Source: Acetothermia bacterium 64_32 (GTDB taxonomy: Bacteria; Bipolaricaulota; Bipolaricaulia; Bipolaricaulales; Bipolaricaulaceae). From it: 64,000 bases of DNA. The notes under the pieces are model-generated. The model was not told the origin of the DNA and made no database searches. It saw nothing but the letters and a program-made list of their open reading frames with translations. Location of the stretch: contig LGFI01000001.1 in assembly GCA_001508155.1 (NCBI GenBank), forward strand, positions 1-64,000, given 5' to 3'. A program made the translations under genes and the position numbers. How positions within the stretch are numbered: position 1 is the first letter of the stretch; every line of letters starts with the position of its first letter. Shown here piece after piece: positions 8,442 through 17,416 of the stretch.

Positions 8442-9219
8442 GCCCCTCCATCCCCTTGAGCGCCTCCAGGACCGAATAGGCGGTGAGATCGAGCTGCAGC
8501 GGGGTGATGGACACGTACCCTGAAAGCAGGGCCCACACGTCGGTGTCCTCCAGTCCGGTCAGGGGCTCGGAGAGCATCTCGCCGACGATCCAGTAGTATT
8601 CCCGCCCTCGGGGGTCCTTCCCCCGGACGAGCTCGTCCCGGTAGATCTTGCTCCCCAGCCGGGTGACCTTGATCCCCTTGGGCTTCCCCTTGGGGACGTT
8701 CACGTTGAGCAGGGTCCCGGGGGAAAGGGGGCGTTCGGAGAGCAGGAACGCCGCCACCCGGGCCGCCACCCGGGCGGCATGGGTGTAGTCCGGGGTGGCC
8801 TCCGCCCCCTCCTCCTCCCCCACGTCCAGGGAGATGGCCACCGCCTGCACCCCCTGATGGGCGGCCTCCATGGCCGCGGCCACCGTCCCGGACATGGTCA
8901 CATCCCGGCCCAGGTTGGCCCCGGCGTTGATCCCCGCCATCACCAGGTCCGGTCGCCTTGGGGCCAGGCCAAGCAGGGCCAGGGACACACAATCCGACGG
9001 GGAACCGTTGGTTATGCGCACCTCCTCACCCCCGGAGAGCCTGGCCGTGGACACCCGCAGGGGTTTATGAAAGATCCGGGTTCTGGAGGCGGCGGACCAG
9101 TTTCGGTCCGGCGCCAGGACCCACACCTCCCCTAAGCCCAGGACCGCGTTGCGCAGCGCCAGAAGCCCAGCCGAAAGGTAACCGTCATCGTTGGTGAGGA
9201 AGATGAAGGGTTTAGCCAT
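8431..9219 (-). CDS. surE: 5'/3'-nucleotidase SurE
   Basis: A metal-dependent phosphatase acting on nucleoside monophosphates. It has 262 residues. The metal-site TNDDGY is at residues 8-13, followed by the NGSPSDCV loop, SGINAGANLG-like segment (MAGINAGANLG) and SGTVAAAMEA. The start at ATG 9219 follows GGGGGGCGCTA and gives the canonical N-terminus; an ATG 14 codons upstream adds nothing that matches the family. Confidence 0.93.
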   Translation of the reverse strand: MAKPFIFLTNDDGYLSAGLLALRNAVLGLGEVWVLAPDRNWSAASRTRIFHKPLRVSTARLSGGEEVRITNGSPSDCVSLALLGLAPRRPDLVMAGINAGANLGRDVTMSGTVAAAMEAAHQGVQAVAISLDVGEEEGAEATPDYTHAARVAARVAAFLLSERPLSPGTLLNVNVPKGKPKGIKVTRLGSKIYRDELVRGKDPRGREYYWIVGEMLSEPLTGLEDTDVWALLSGYVSITPLQLDLTAYSVLEALKGMEGLNP

Positions 9220-9257
9220 TAGCGCCCCCCTTTTGCCCCCGATTTTAACCGGCCAGC

Positions 9258-9851
9258 TCATCTTCGGACAAAGGGCCTTTCGAGGGGGGGATTGGCCCCT
9301 TCCAGGTAGCGGTAGAAGGCCAGGCGGGTCTCGCCGTAGTCGCGCACCGACTCGAGCCGGAGCCCGCCGTAGCTCCCCGGGGGCTCCGTCTTGTGGAAGG
9401 CCTCCACCACCACCAAGGCCCCGGGCCAGAGGGGTGGGAAGGCCCCGAGGGCAGCGGCCGCCCGCAAGGCAAGGTCACTGGCATAGGGGGCTCCGAGGAA
9501 GGCGAGGTGAAACCGGCGCCCCCGGCGGGCCAGCCAGCGGATGGCCTCCAGGGCATCGGCCTGGATGACCTCCGCCCGGGCCTGGTAGCCTAACCGCCTT
9601 ATGTTCTCCCGGATGATGCGTACCGCCTTCCCGGAGCTGTCCACGAAGGTGGCCCTTCGGGCACCCCGGGAAAGGGCCTCCAGGCCCACCGCCCCGGTCC
9701 CGGCGAACAGATCCAAGAACTCCGCCCCCACCACCCCCTCGCCCAGGATGTCAAACAGGGCGGTGCGCACCCGGTCCCTCAGGGGACGGATCCCAGCCCC
9801 GTGCCACTCGGCCAGTCGGTGCCCCCGCTTCTCCCCCCCGATTATCCTCAC
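9258..9851 (-). CDS. rsmD: 16S rRNA (guanine966-N2)-methyltransferase RsmD-like
   Basis: 197 residues. The N-terminus MRIIGGEKRGHRL and RPLRDRVRTALFDIL are characteristic of RsmD, which methylates G966 of 16S rRNA using SAM (DLFAGTGAVGLEALSRGA is the SAM-binding motif near residue 48). Oddity: the catalytic motif IV, normally D/N-P-P-Y, reads GAPY here (about residue 122). Because the adjacent FLGAPYASD context is otherwise aligned, this looks like a true substitution. The start GTG 9851 has only a weak upstream purine stretch. Confidence 0.85.
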   Translation of the reverse strand: MRIIGGEKRGHRLAEWHGAGIRPLRDRVRTALFDILGEGVVGAEFLDLFAGTGAVGLEALSRGARRATFVDSSGKAVRIIRENIRRLGYQARAEVIQADALEAIRWLARRGRRFHLAFLGAPYASDLALRAAAALGAFPPLWPGALVVVEAFHKTEPPGSYGGLRLESVRDYGETRLAFYRYLEGANPPLERPFVRR

Positions 9852-9955
9852 CTTGCACTCACCCCACTTGAGGTTACGATCAGTTTCAGTCCCAACGCAG
9901 GATATCCCAAACCGGAAGGCGGAACAGCCCGAGCTACACCGGGGCAGGAGGATGG

Positions 9956-11290
9956 ATGCGATACGATGTGGCGATTGTGGGGGCGGGGCCGGCCGGGTTG
10001 TTCGCCGCCCTGGAGCTCTCCGAAGGGGGGCACAGGGTGGTGGTGCTGGAGAAGGGCCTGGCCCCCAAGGAACGCACCAGCATCACCTGTGGGGTAGGCG
10101 GGGCGGGGACCTTCTCCGACGGAAAGCTCAACCTCACCCCTAGGATCGGTGGGGATACCGCGGCCATCGGCTGCTCGGTAGGGGAACTGGCTTCCCTCAT
10201 CGCCCGGGTGGACCAGGTGTTCACCCAGTACGGCGCCCCGGAGAAGTACTCCGGGGAGGACCAACGGGCCCTGGCCAGGCTGAAGAAACGGGCCGCCGAG
10301 GCCGGGATCGAGTTCATCGCCGGCCGACAGCGCCACATCGGCACCCGACGCATCCGGGAGGTGATCGACGCACTGTACCAGGACCTTTTGGCCCGCGGGG
10401 TGGAGTTCCGCCTCGGCACCCAGGTCAAGTCCATCTCCCGGACCGACCAGGGGTTCGAGCTGGAGCTGGACGGGGGTACATTGGCCGCCCGCTACGTGAT
10501 CGCCGCCCCGGGCCGCGTGGGCGCCTACTGGCTCAGGGAGGTGGCCCGGAAACTAGGGGTGGGCCCGGAGTTCGGCCCCCTGGACGTGGGCGTACGGGTG
10601 GAGTTCCCCGCCGAGCTCTACGAGCCCATCGAACGGGTGATGTACGACGCCAAGCTCCGCGTGCGTACCCCCACCTACGACGACATGGTACGCACCTTCT
10701 GTACCAACCCAAGGGGGTTCGTGGTCCGGGAGGACTACGATGAGTTCGTTCTCGTAAACGGCCACGCCGAGAACAAAAGGAAAACGGAGAACACCAATTT
10801 TGCCCTCCTCGTCCACATAGAGCTCACCAATCCGGTGGAGGACACCACCGAGTACGGCCGAGCGATCGCCAAACTCGCCACCACCATCGGCGGCGGGCAG
10901 CCCATCCTCCAACGCCTCAAGGACCTCCAGCAGGGGCGCCGCTCCACCTTGGAGCGGATCCGCCGGGTGCCCATCCAGCCTACGCTCTCCGAGTTCACCC
11001 CCGGGGACATATCCATGGCCCTGCCCCATCGGGTGGTGCTGGACATCCTGGAGGCGATAGACCGCCTGAACCTGGTGATCCCGGGGCTGGCCTCCGACGG
11101 CACCCTGATCTACGCCCCGGAGATCAAGTTCTACGACACCCGCTACAACGTGCGGGCAGGGATGGAGACGGAACTCCCGGGCTTCTACGTGGCCGGGGAT
11201 GCCTCCGGACACTCCCGGGGCATCGTGTTCGCCGCCGTCACCGGGATCCTGGCTGCCCGCCACATAAAGTCCGTAACGCGTGACGGGTGA
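9956..11290 (+). CDS. FAD-dependent oxidoreductase (COG2509 type)
   Basis: 444 residues with an N-terminal Rossmann FAD site GAGPAGLFAALELSEGG and the CGVGGAGTFSDGKLNL segment typical of uncharacterised COG2509 flavoproteins; the C-terminus has the second FAD contact (GFYVAGDASGHSRGIVFAA). The reaction is unknown. The gene faces away from rsmD across a 104-base spacer. Its last codons fall within a short degenerate repeat (11272-11294). Confidence 0.85.
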   Translation: MRYDVAIVGAGPAGLFAALELSEGGHRVVVLEKGLAPKERTSITCGVGGAGTFSDGKLNLTPRIGGDTAAIGCSVGELASLIARVDQVFTQYGAPEKYSGEDQRALARLKKRAAEAGIEFIAGRQRHIGTRRIREVIDALYQDLLARGVEFRLGTQVKSISRTDQGFELELDGGTLAARYVIAAPGRVGAYWLREVARKLGVGPEFGPLDVGVRVEFPAELYEPIERVMYDAKLRVRTPTYDDMVRTFCTNPRGFVVREDYDEFVLVNGHAENKRKTENTNFALLVHIELTNPVEDTTEYGRAIAKLATTIGGGQPILQRLKDLQQGRRSTLERIRRVPIQPTLSEFTPGDISMALPHRVVLDILEAIDRLNLVIPGLASDGTLIYAPEIKFYDTRYNVRAGMETELPGFYVAGDASGHSRGIVFAAVTGILAARHIKSVTRDG

Positions 11291-11294
11291 CGGG
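11272..11294. repeat. Degenerate GTGACG repeat, left copy of an inverted pair
   Basis: A run built from GCGTGACG and GGTGACGGG units, overlapping the end of the FAD gene. An inverted counterpart lies at 12727-12749, so the GNAT and TtuA-like genes are bracketed. The units resemble the repeats in the tRNA spacers near 59 kb. Confidence 0.5.
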
Positions 11295-11306
11295 AAAGGG
11301 ATCGGG

Positions 11307-11849
11307 ATGATCTACGGGGAGGGCCTGAGGCTGAGGGCGATCGAACGGGAGGACATCCCTCGCTTTGTGCGCTGGTTCAACGATCCCCAGGTGAGAGGCT
11401 TCCTCCTGATGTACGAACCCCTGTCCCGGGCCAAGGAGGAACGCTGGTTTGAAGAGCACCTTACCCGAAAGGACGAGTTCCTCTTCGCCATCGAAGTCAA
11501 AGAGGGCGAAGATTGGGTTCACATCGGAAACCTTGGCCTCCACAGGATCGACTGGAAGAACCGGGTAGCGACTTTGGGGATCGTGATCGGCGAGAAGGCC
11601 TACTGGAACCGGGGCTACGGCACCAGGGCCGTTTTAGTTGCCTTGGAGTACGCCTTTTTCGAGCTCGGGCTCAACCGGGTGGAGCTTGAGGCCTTCTCGT
11701 TCAACCAGCGGGCCATCCGCTGTTACCAGAAAGCCGGCTTCCGCCATGAGGGCGTGCGCCGCCAGGCCCTGTTCCGCGACGGCCGCTACCACGACGTCCT
11801 GATCATGGGCATCCTACGGGAGGAGTTCTCCAGGGGGGGTAGCGGATGA
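11307..11849 (+). CDS. GNAT family N-acetyltransferase (RimJ/RimL-like)
   Basis: 180 residues. The N-terminal LRLRAIEREDIPRFVRW and the acetyl-CoA motif (IVIGEKAYWNRGYGTRA) followed by GLNRVELEAFSFNQRAIRCYQKAGF are typical of RimJ/RimL-type acetyltransferases acting on protein N-termini, amino sugars or small molecules. ATG 11307 was chosen because AAAGGGAT lies 7 bases upstream; an ATG at 11280 is inside the repeat. The stop overlaps the next start (ATGA). Confidence 0.85.
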   Translation: MIYGEGLRLRAIEREDIPRFVRWFNDPQVRGFLLMYEPLSRAKEERWFEEHLTRKDEFLFAIEVKEGEDWVHIGNLGLHRIDWKNRVATLGIVIGEKAYWNRGYGTRAVLVALEYAFFELGLNRVELEAFSFNQRAIRCYQKAGFRHEGVRRQALFRDGRYHDVLIMGILREEFSRGGSG

Positions 11850-12766
11850 GATGTTCTGTTTGCGGCCAGGAGGCGGTGATCCGGCTCCGCCACGCCGGCC
11901 TGCGACTGTGCCCCCAGCACCTGGTGGCCCGGGTGGAAAAGGAGGTAGAGGGCGCCATCCGCCGCTTCCGCATGTTTTCCCCTGAAACGCGGGTTTTGGT
12001 GGCCGTATCCGGGGGGAAGGATTCCCTGGCCCTGTGGCACATCCTGGCGAAATCCGGCTACCGGGCCGACGGCCTTTTCATCGATCTCGGCATCGAGGGG
12101 TACTCTGGGCGTTCCCAGGATGTGGCCCAGGCCTTTGCCGAGGAACGGGGCCTTACGCTGCACGTGGTGTCCCTAGCGGAGGAGCTCGGGGCCACCCTGG
12201 ATGAGCTCACGCGCATTGCCAGGGGCAAACCCTGTTCCCTTTGCGGTACGGTCAAACGTTATCTTATGAACCGCCTGGCCTGGGAGGGGGGATATAGCGC
12301 CCTGGCCACCGGCCACAACCTGGACGACGAGGCGGCCACCCTCCTCGGGAACGTCCTGCGCTGGGAGGAGGACTACCTCTCCCGCCAGTACCCAGTCCTC
12401 CCCGGGGAGGGGAAGCTGGTTCGAAAGGCAAAACCACTGGTGTTCCTCTCAGAAAGGGAGATGGCCGCCTATTGCCTGATAACCGGGATAAGGTATCTTA
12501 AGGAAGACTGCCCACATGCCCAAGGGGCGCGTTCCATCGTCCTCAAAGGCATCTTGAACCAACTGGAGGACCGGTACCCTGCCACGAAGATCTCATTCTT
12601 GCGTCAGTTCTTGCGGGTCCGCGACCGGTTTCGGCCGCCAGAGCCGGCTCGCCTCGGTGAGTGCCAAAGCTGCGGGATGCCCACCGCCGCCGAAGGCACC
12701 TGTCGGTTTTGCCGGCTAAAGGAAGCGGTCACGCGTCACACGTCACGCCATGGCACGCCCGCTTGA
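11846..12766 (+). CDS. TtuA/Ncs6-like tRNA 2-thiolation enzyme
   Basis: 306 residues. It has a PP-loop SGGKDS near residue 54, two CxxC zinc sites at the N-terminus (CSVCG and CPQH), a central CSLCG pair, and a C-terminal zinc ribbon (CQSCGMP...CRFC). This domain order is that of TtuA/TIGR00269 proteins, which place sulfur on tRNA (s2T54 in thermophiles). The gene is followed directly by the trmI-like gene, whose product modifies A58 in the same T-arm; both modifications stabilise tRNA at high temperature (established for Thermus). Confidence 0.87.
   Translation: MRCSVCGQEAVIRLRHAGLRLCPQHLVARVEKEVEGAIRRFRMFSPETRVLVAVSGGKDSLALWHILAKSGYRADGLFIDLGIEGYSGRSQDVAQAFAEERGLTLHVVSLAEELGATLDELTRIARGKPCSLCGTVKRYLMNRLAWEGGYSALATGHNLDDEAATLLGNVLRWEEDYLSRQYPVLPGEGKLVRKAKPLVFLSEREMAAYCLITGIRYLKEDCPHAQGARSIVLKGILNQLEDRYPATKISFLRQFLRVRDRFRPPEPARLGECQSCGMPTAAEGTCRFCRLKEAVTRHTSRHGTPA
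12727..12749. repeat. Degenerate CGTCAC repeat, right copy of an inverted pair
   Basis: The inverted counterpart of 11272-11294, made of GTCACGCGTCAC and ACGTCACG units. It forms the last codons of the TtuA-like gene and ends right before the trmI ATG. Confidence 0.5.
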
Positions 12767-13526
12767 GTACGGGGAGCCTGTGCTCCTTTGGGAGGAAGGC
12801 AAAGCCCGCACCTTCCTCATCAGGCTGGAGCCGGGCGGGGAGTTCCACTCCCATCGGGGGGTGATCCTCCATGATCGGATCGTCGGCCGGCCCGAGGGGA
12901 CAAGGGTCCTCTCCGGCACCGGGCACCCCTTCTTCGCCCTCCGCCCTCGGGTGGGGGAGAGGATGATGAAGGTACGCCGGAGGACCCAGATCGTCTACCC
13001 CAAGGACGCCGGGTGGCTTGTCCTGGCGCTTGACCTATTCCCCGGGGCGAGGGTGATCGAGATGGGCACCGGCTCCGGCGCCTTCACCATCTTGCTTTGC
13101 CAGCTGGTGGGGCGGGAGGGGCGGGTTTACACCTACGACCGCCGGGAGGACTTCTTGGAAAACGCCCTTTGTAACCTGGAAAGATACGGGCTTGCGGATA
13201 GGGTCGAGGCTGGGGTGCTTGAAGCAGGCCAGCCCTTCCCGGAAAAGGACGTCGATGCCGTGTTCCTGGACCTCCCGGAGCCCTGGCTTGCGGTCCCGCC
13301 GGCCCATTCCGCCCTGGCCCCGGGGCGGCCCATCGCCCTCATCGTCCCCACCGCTGAACAGCTCAAGGCCACCTTCCAAGCCCTGGAGGGGGCGGGCTTT
13401 GTCGCCCTGGAGGCGGTGGAGCTCCTGGAGAGGAGGGTGCTGGTGAGGGAAAGGGAGGGGGTGCGCCCCTACGAGCGCATGGTGGGCTTTACCGGCTACC
13501 TCATCTCCGCCCGGAAGGCCGCCTAG
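12750..13526 (+). CDS. trmI: tRNA (adenine58-N1)-methyltransferase
   Basis: 258 residues. The N-terminal beta domain is followed by RRRTQIVYPKDAG, a TrmI/Gcd14 signature, and the SAM motif VIEMGTGSGAFT near residue 100. TrmI makes m1A58 in the tRNA T-loop, which is important for growth of thermophiles at high temperature. The start overlaps the end of the TtuA-like gene by 17 bases, so the two form an operon. The gene converges with hppA, separated by a terminator. Confidence 0.9.
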   Translation: MARPLEYGEPVLLWEEGKARTFLIRLEPGGEFHSHRGVILHDRIVGRPEGTRVLSGTGHPFFALRPRVGERMMKVRRRTQIVYPKDAGWLVLALDLFPGARVIEMGTGSGAFTILLCQLVGREGRVYTYDRREDFLENALCNLERYGLADRVEAGVLEAGQPFPEKDVDAVFLDLPEPWLAVPPAHSALAPGRPIALIVPTAEQLKATFQALEGAGFVALEAVELLERRVLVREREGVRPYERMVGFTGYLISARKAA

Positions 13527-13530
13527 ACAA

Positions 13531-13561
13531 AAACAAAAAGGGCGTCCCCGGGGGGACGCCC
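13531..13561 (-). terminator. Intrinsic terminator of hppA
   Basis: A 10-base perfect stem, GGGCGTCCCC (13540-13549) with GGGGACGCCC (13552-13561). On the minus strand it is followed by a T-rich run (CTTTTTGTTTTTG), so it ends the hppA transcript. Confidence 0.8.
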
Positions 13562-13580
13562 TACCCTTCAGATCCCAAGC

Positions 13581-15782
13581 CTACATGAAAACCGGGGCCA
13601 CCGGGAACAGGGAGGCGAAAAGAAGCGAGATCACGCTCATCAGCTTGATCAGGATGTCCAGGGACGGCCCCACGGTGTCCTTCAAGGGGTCCCCCACGGT
13701 GTCCCCCACCACGCTGGCCGCGTGGGCCTCAGAGCCGCTCCCCCCGAAGTGACCGATCTCGATGTACTTTTTGGCGTTGTCCATAGCGCCGCCAGAGTTG
13801 GCACAGAAGATGGCAAGCTGGATGGCGGAGAGCAGCCCCCCGAACAGCACCCCGGCCAGGGCGTACCGCCCGAACACAAGCCCCACCAAAAGCGGCGTCC
13901 CCACCGCGATGATGGCCGGCACGGTCATGTTCCTCAGGGCCCCGCTTGCCGTAAGGGAAATGCAACGCTTGTAGTCCGCGGTCTCCTTTCCCTCAAGGAT
14001 CTTGGGGTTCTCCCGGAACTGCCGGCGGATCTCCAAGACCAGCACGTCGGCCGTCCTGGTCACCCCCCGGATGAGGATGGCGGAGAAGACATAGGGGAGC
14101 ATGGCCCCCACCACCAACCCCACCAGCACCCACGGCCCCACATCCAGCCACGATGCGGTGGGGGACAGGCTGGGGGCGATCTGCCCCACCAAGGGCACTT
14201 GGGGCGGGAGCACCTGCTCGGCCGAGCCGATGGCCGACCAGAGATATGAGGCGATCAGTCCCAGGGCGGCGAAGGCCGCCGAACCGATGGCAAAGCCCTT
14301 GCCGATGGCCGCGGTGGTGTTGCCCACCGCATCAAGCTCGTCAGTCCTCTCTCGCACGTCCGGCGGGAGCTCGGCCATGGTGGCGATGCCACCGGCGTTA
14401 TCCGCCACCGGGCCGTAGGAGTCGATGGACACGTTCATCCCCACGAAGGAAAGCATCCCGGCGGCCGCAAACGCCACCCCCAATAGGCCCCCGATGTAAT
14501 AGGCCAAGGCCGTCGCCGCCGCGATCACCAGAACCGGCCAGAACGTGGAAAGCATCCCCACGGCAAGTCCGCCTGCCACCCCCACCCCCGGTCCGGCCTG
14601 GTTCATCTCCGAAAGCTCCCGGGTGGGCTTGTACTTATAGGAGGTGTAGTACTCGGAAAGCCGGCCGATGGCCACCCCGGCTGCCAGGCCCAAAAGCACG
14701 CAGAAAAACGGGTTGAAGTTGGCCGGGGAAAGCCAACAGATGATCAGGGTGAAAACCCCGGTGAGCACGGCAGCCAGGATGAGCCCGTTCATGAGCGTCT
14801 TCTGGGGCTCCTCCCCTTTGGAGTAGCGCACGTAGAGAACAGAGATCAAGGAGGAGAATGTCCCGGCGGCCACGATGAGGAGGGGCAAAAGCAAAAGCCA
14901 CCAATACTGCCCGGGCTCGATCCCCGCCGGGAGGCCGAGCTTGGCCACAAGATCGCTTATCCCCGGGTTGTGCTGGCCGACGAAGATGTACATAAACATC
15001 ACCATCACTGAAATGATGGCTCCGATAAACGATTCCAGAAGGTCGGCCCCCAGTCCCCCCACGTCGCCCACGTTGTCGCCCACGTTATCGGCGATGGTCG
15101 CCGGATTTCTGGGGTCATCCTCCGGGATGTGGGCCTCCACCTTGCCCACGATGTCCGCGGCCATGTCGGCGGCCTTGGTGTAGATGCCCCCTCCCACCCG
15201 GTCGAACAGGGCCACAAGCGACGCCCCGGCCGAGTAGGCGGATACCAAAAGCGCCCCTTTGATGAAGTTGACCCCCGCCCCCTTGATCCCGAACAGGTAC
15301 TTGGTTTGGATCTGGATGGTGGCCGGGTCGAACTCCCGGCGGAACAGGACGATCACCAGCACCAGGCCCCCGATGGCCAGCCCCGCCACCCCCATTCCCA
15401 TCACGCTGCCCCCGGTAAAGGAGACCTTGAGCGCCTCCCGCACCGACCGACGCGCGGCCTGGGTGGTGGGGGCATTGGCCAGGGTGGCCGCGTTCATCCC
15501 GATGAAGCCAGCGGCCATGGAGAAGATGGAGCCAATCCAAAACGACACCGCCACTTCCCAGTAAAACAGGATCCAAAGCACGATCCCAATGGCCAGGATG
15601 GCGATGGCCATGTGCTTGGCCTCCTCCACCATGAAGGTGATGGCCCCACCCCGGATGTAGTCCTGGACCTCCTGCATCCTCTTTGTGCCCCGGTCGCTCC
15701 GCGCCACGGACCAGTTGGCGTAAGCCGCCCAGACCAGGGCGACCACTGAGACCAGCGCTGCAATCCCGATCGCTAGAGCCAT
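13581..15782 (-). CDS. hppA: Membrane-bound pyrophosphatase (K+-dependent type)
   Basis: An integral membrane enzyme that couples pyrophosphate hydrolysis to H+ or Na+ pumping. It has 733 residues with about 16 membrane segments. The substrate-site DVGGLGADLLES (after DNVGDNVGD), the DSYGPVADNAGG loop, and the C-terminal DTVGDPLKDTVGPS are all intact. GNTTAAIGKG carries Ala and Gly at the two positions where K+-independent enzymes carry Lys and Thr, so K+ dependence is predicted. H+ versus Na+ specificity I cannot decide. The gene stands alone between a terminator and gltX. Confidence 0.95.
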   Translation of the reverse strand: MALAIGIAALVSVVALVWAAYANWSVARSDRGTKRMQEVQDYIRGGAITFMVEEAKHMAIAILAIGIVLWILFYWEVAVSFWIGSIFSMAAGFIGMNAATLANAPTTQAARRSVREALKVSFTGGSVMGMGVAGLAIGGLVLVIVLFRREFDPATIQIQTKYLFGIKGAGVNFIKGALLVSAYSAGASLVALFDRVGGGIYTKAADMAADIVGKVEAHIPEDDPRNPATIADNVGDNVGDVGGLGADLLESFIGAIISVMVMFMYIFVGQHNPGISDLVAKLGLPAGIEPGQYWWLLLLPLLIVAAGTFSSLISVLYVRYSKGEEPQKTLMNGLILAAVLTGVFTLIICWLSPANFNPFFCVLLGLAAGVAIGRLSEYYTSYKYKPTRELSEMNQAGPGVGVAGGLAVGMLSTFWPVLVIAAATALAYYIGGLLGVAFAAAGMLSFVGMNVSIDSYGPVADNAGGIATMAELPPDVRERTDELDAVGNTTAAIGKGFAIGSAAFAALGLIASYLWSAIGSAEQVLPPQVPLVGQIAPSLSPTASWLDVGPWVLVGLVVGAMLPYVFSAILIRGVTRTADVLVLEIRRQFRENPKILEGKETADYKRCISLTASGALRNMTVPAIIAVGTPLLVGLVFGRYALAGVLFGGLLSAIQLAIFCANSGGAMDNAKKYIEIGHFGGSGSEAHAASVVGDTVGDPLKDTVGPSLDILIKLMSVISLLFASLFPVAPVFM

Positions 15783-15853
15783 AAGGTTCCTCCTTCCTCT
15801 GCCAGGTTGACCTGGGGATGCTCTGGCCCGAAAAAGCCAAAACCGCGGGAACT

Positions 15854-17275
15854 TTACCCCCCGGTGGGGGGCTCCTCAACCGCCTTCAGGGCACTCCGGA
15901 TCCGGGCCCTGGTTTCCTCCCAGCCTAGCACGGCCACCACCCCAGCTAGCTCAGGCCCCTGTGGCCGGCCGGTGAGCGCCAGCCGCAGGGGGTGGAAGAC
16001 CTCCCGCCGCGACAGCCCCAGCTCGCCGGCCACCTCGCCCACCAGGGCCCGCAGGTCAGCCGGCCAGCCAACCTCCAGCCTGGAAAGCACCGCCCGCAGG
16101 GCCTCCTGCGCCCTAGGCCCCCTCAACCCCTCCACCACCTCATCCCCCAGCCTCGGCCGCCTTAGCAGGGCCGAGAGGTCCGGGTGATCGGCCAGCTCGG
16201 CCAACGTGGAGACCGCCGGCCGCACCAGGGCCAGGGCCCGGGCCACCCTCCCTTCGGGCAACCCCGCCACCCCCTTCAGGAAAGGCCGGGCCCTCTCCAG
16301 GAGCTCCTGGGGGGAAAGCCGAGCCAGATGCTGGCGATTGAGCCACCTCAGCTTGGCCAGGTCGAACACCTGGGGCGCCAGGTTCACCCGGTCCAGGGAA
16401 AACCGCTCCACCAGCTCCGCCGGGGTGAACACCTCCCCCTCCCCCTTCGGCGACCAGCCAAGGAGCGCCAGATGGTTCACCACCGCCTCGGGGAGGAACC
16501 CCTGCTCCCGCAGGGCCTCCACCGAGGTCGCCCCGTGCCGCTTGGACAGCTTCCTCCTGTCCGGCCCCAGGATCACCGAAAGGTGGCCGAACTGGGGGGG
16601 GTCCCACCCCAAGGCCCGGTAAAGCCAGATCTGCTTAGGGGTGTTGGAGATGTGATCCTCGCCCCTGAGCACATGGGTGATCCCCATCTCGTGGTCGTCC
16701 ACCACGCAGGCCAGGTTATAGGTGGGGGTCCCATCGGCCTTCTGGATCACGAAGTCCCCGGTGGTGAGGCGGCGGAAGCGCACCTCCCCCCGCAGGAAGT
16801 CCCGGAAGGACGTTTCCTTGGCCTCCTCGGGCACCCTGAACCTGACGGCCGGCCTCCTGCCCTGGGCAAGATAGCGCTCCTGCTCCGCCCGGCCGAGGGC
16901 CCGACAATGGCCGTCGTACTCCGGGGCCTCACCCCGGGACAGGGCCCGCCTGCGCCGGGCAGCCAGCTCCTCCGGGGTGCAGTAGCAGGGGTAGGCCTTG
17001 CCCTCCGCAAGCAGCCTTTCCACGTACTTGCGGTAGACAGGCAGCCGCTCTGACTGGAAGTAAAGCTCATCCCAATCGAGCCCCAGCCACCTGAGGGCCT
17101 CCAGGATCCCCCGCACGAACCGCTGCTCCGACCGGGCGAGGTCGGTGTCCTCCACCCGGAGAACAAGATCGCCCCCCTCCTTCCTCGCCCAAAGCCAGTT
17201 GAACAGCGCCGTCCTTGCGCCACCCACGTGCAGCTCCCCGGTGGGGCTGGGCGCAAACCTAACCCGCAATGTCAT
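15854..17275 (-). CDS. gltX: Glutamyl-tRNA synthetase
   Basis: A class I aminoacyl-tRNA synthetase of 473 residues. The HIGH-type motif is in APSPTGELHVGGARTALFNW and the KMSKS-type motif is KLSKRHG near residue 242. Start ATG 17275 was preferred to one 18 codons upstream because the extra residues do not match the family and because TATAAT ends only 6 bases before 17275, which predicts that transcription starts on this ATG. No Shine-Dalgarno is needed in that case. Confidence 0.95.
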   Translation of the reverse strand: MTLRVRFAPSPTGELHVGGARTALFNWLWARKEGGDLVLRVEDTDLARSEQRFVRGILEALRWLGLDWDELYFQSERLPVYRKYVERLLAEGKAYPCYCTPEELAARRRRALSRGEAPEYDGHCRALGRAEQERYLAQGRRPAVRFRVPEEAKETSFRDFLRGEVRFRRLTTGDFVIQKADGTPTYNLACVVDDHEMGITHVLRGEDHISNTPKQIWLYRALGWDPPQFGHLSVILGPDRRKLSKRHGATSVEALREQGFLPEAVVNHLALLGWSPKGEGEVFTPAELVERFSLDRVNLAPQVFDLAKLRWLNRQHLARLSPQELLERARPFLKGVAGLPEGRVARALALVRPAVSTLAELADHPDLSALLRRPRLGDEVVEGLRGPRAQEALRAVLSRLEVGWPADLRALVGEVAGELGLSRREVFHPLRLALTGRPQGPELAGVVAVLGWEETRARIRSALKAVEEPPTGG

Positions 17276-17281
17276 CCTGGG

Positions 17282-17287
17282 ATTATA
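17282..17287 (-). promoter_or_regulatory. -10 element of gltX, leaderless start
   Basis: A perfect TATAAT on the minus strand, 6 bases upstream of the gltX ATG. The -35 region is poor. Confidence 0.6.
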
Positions 17288-17416
17288 CGGGAAAAAGACA
17301 CCTGTCCGCCCCCAGGGCGACAAAACCACCCTCTCCGGCGCCCAGGCGGCATGGAGCCGAAGGTGATCTCGATTACTCTGAAATCATCCGTAAAAGAAAC
17401 AAGGAGGGGTGCGGAG

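Noticed and set aside
13629-15879. Plus-strand and alternate-frame ORFs across hppA
   Set aside because: Membrane pyrophosphatase coding is clear in one frame; the others are low-complexity shadows.
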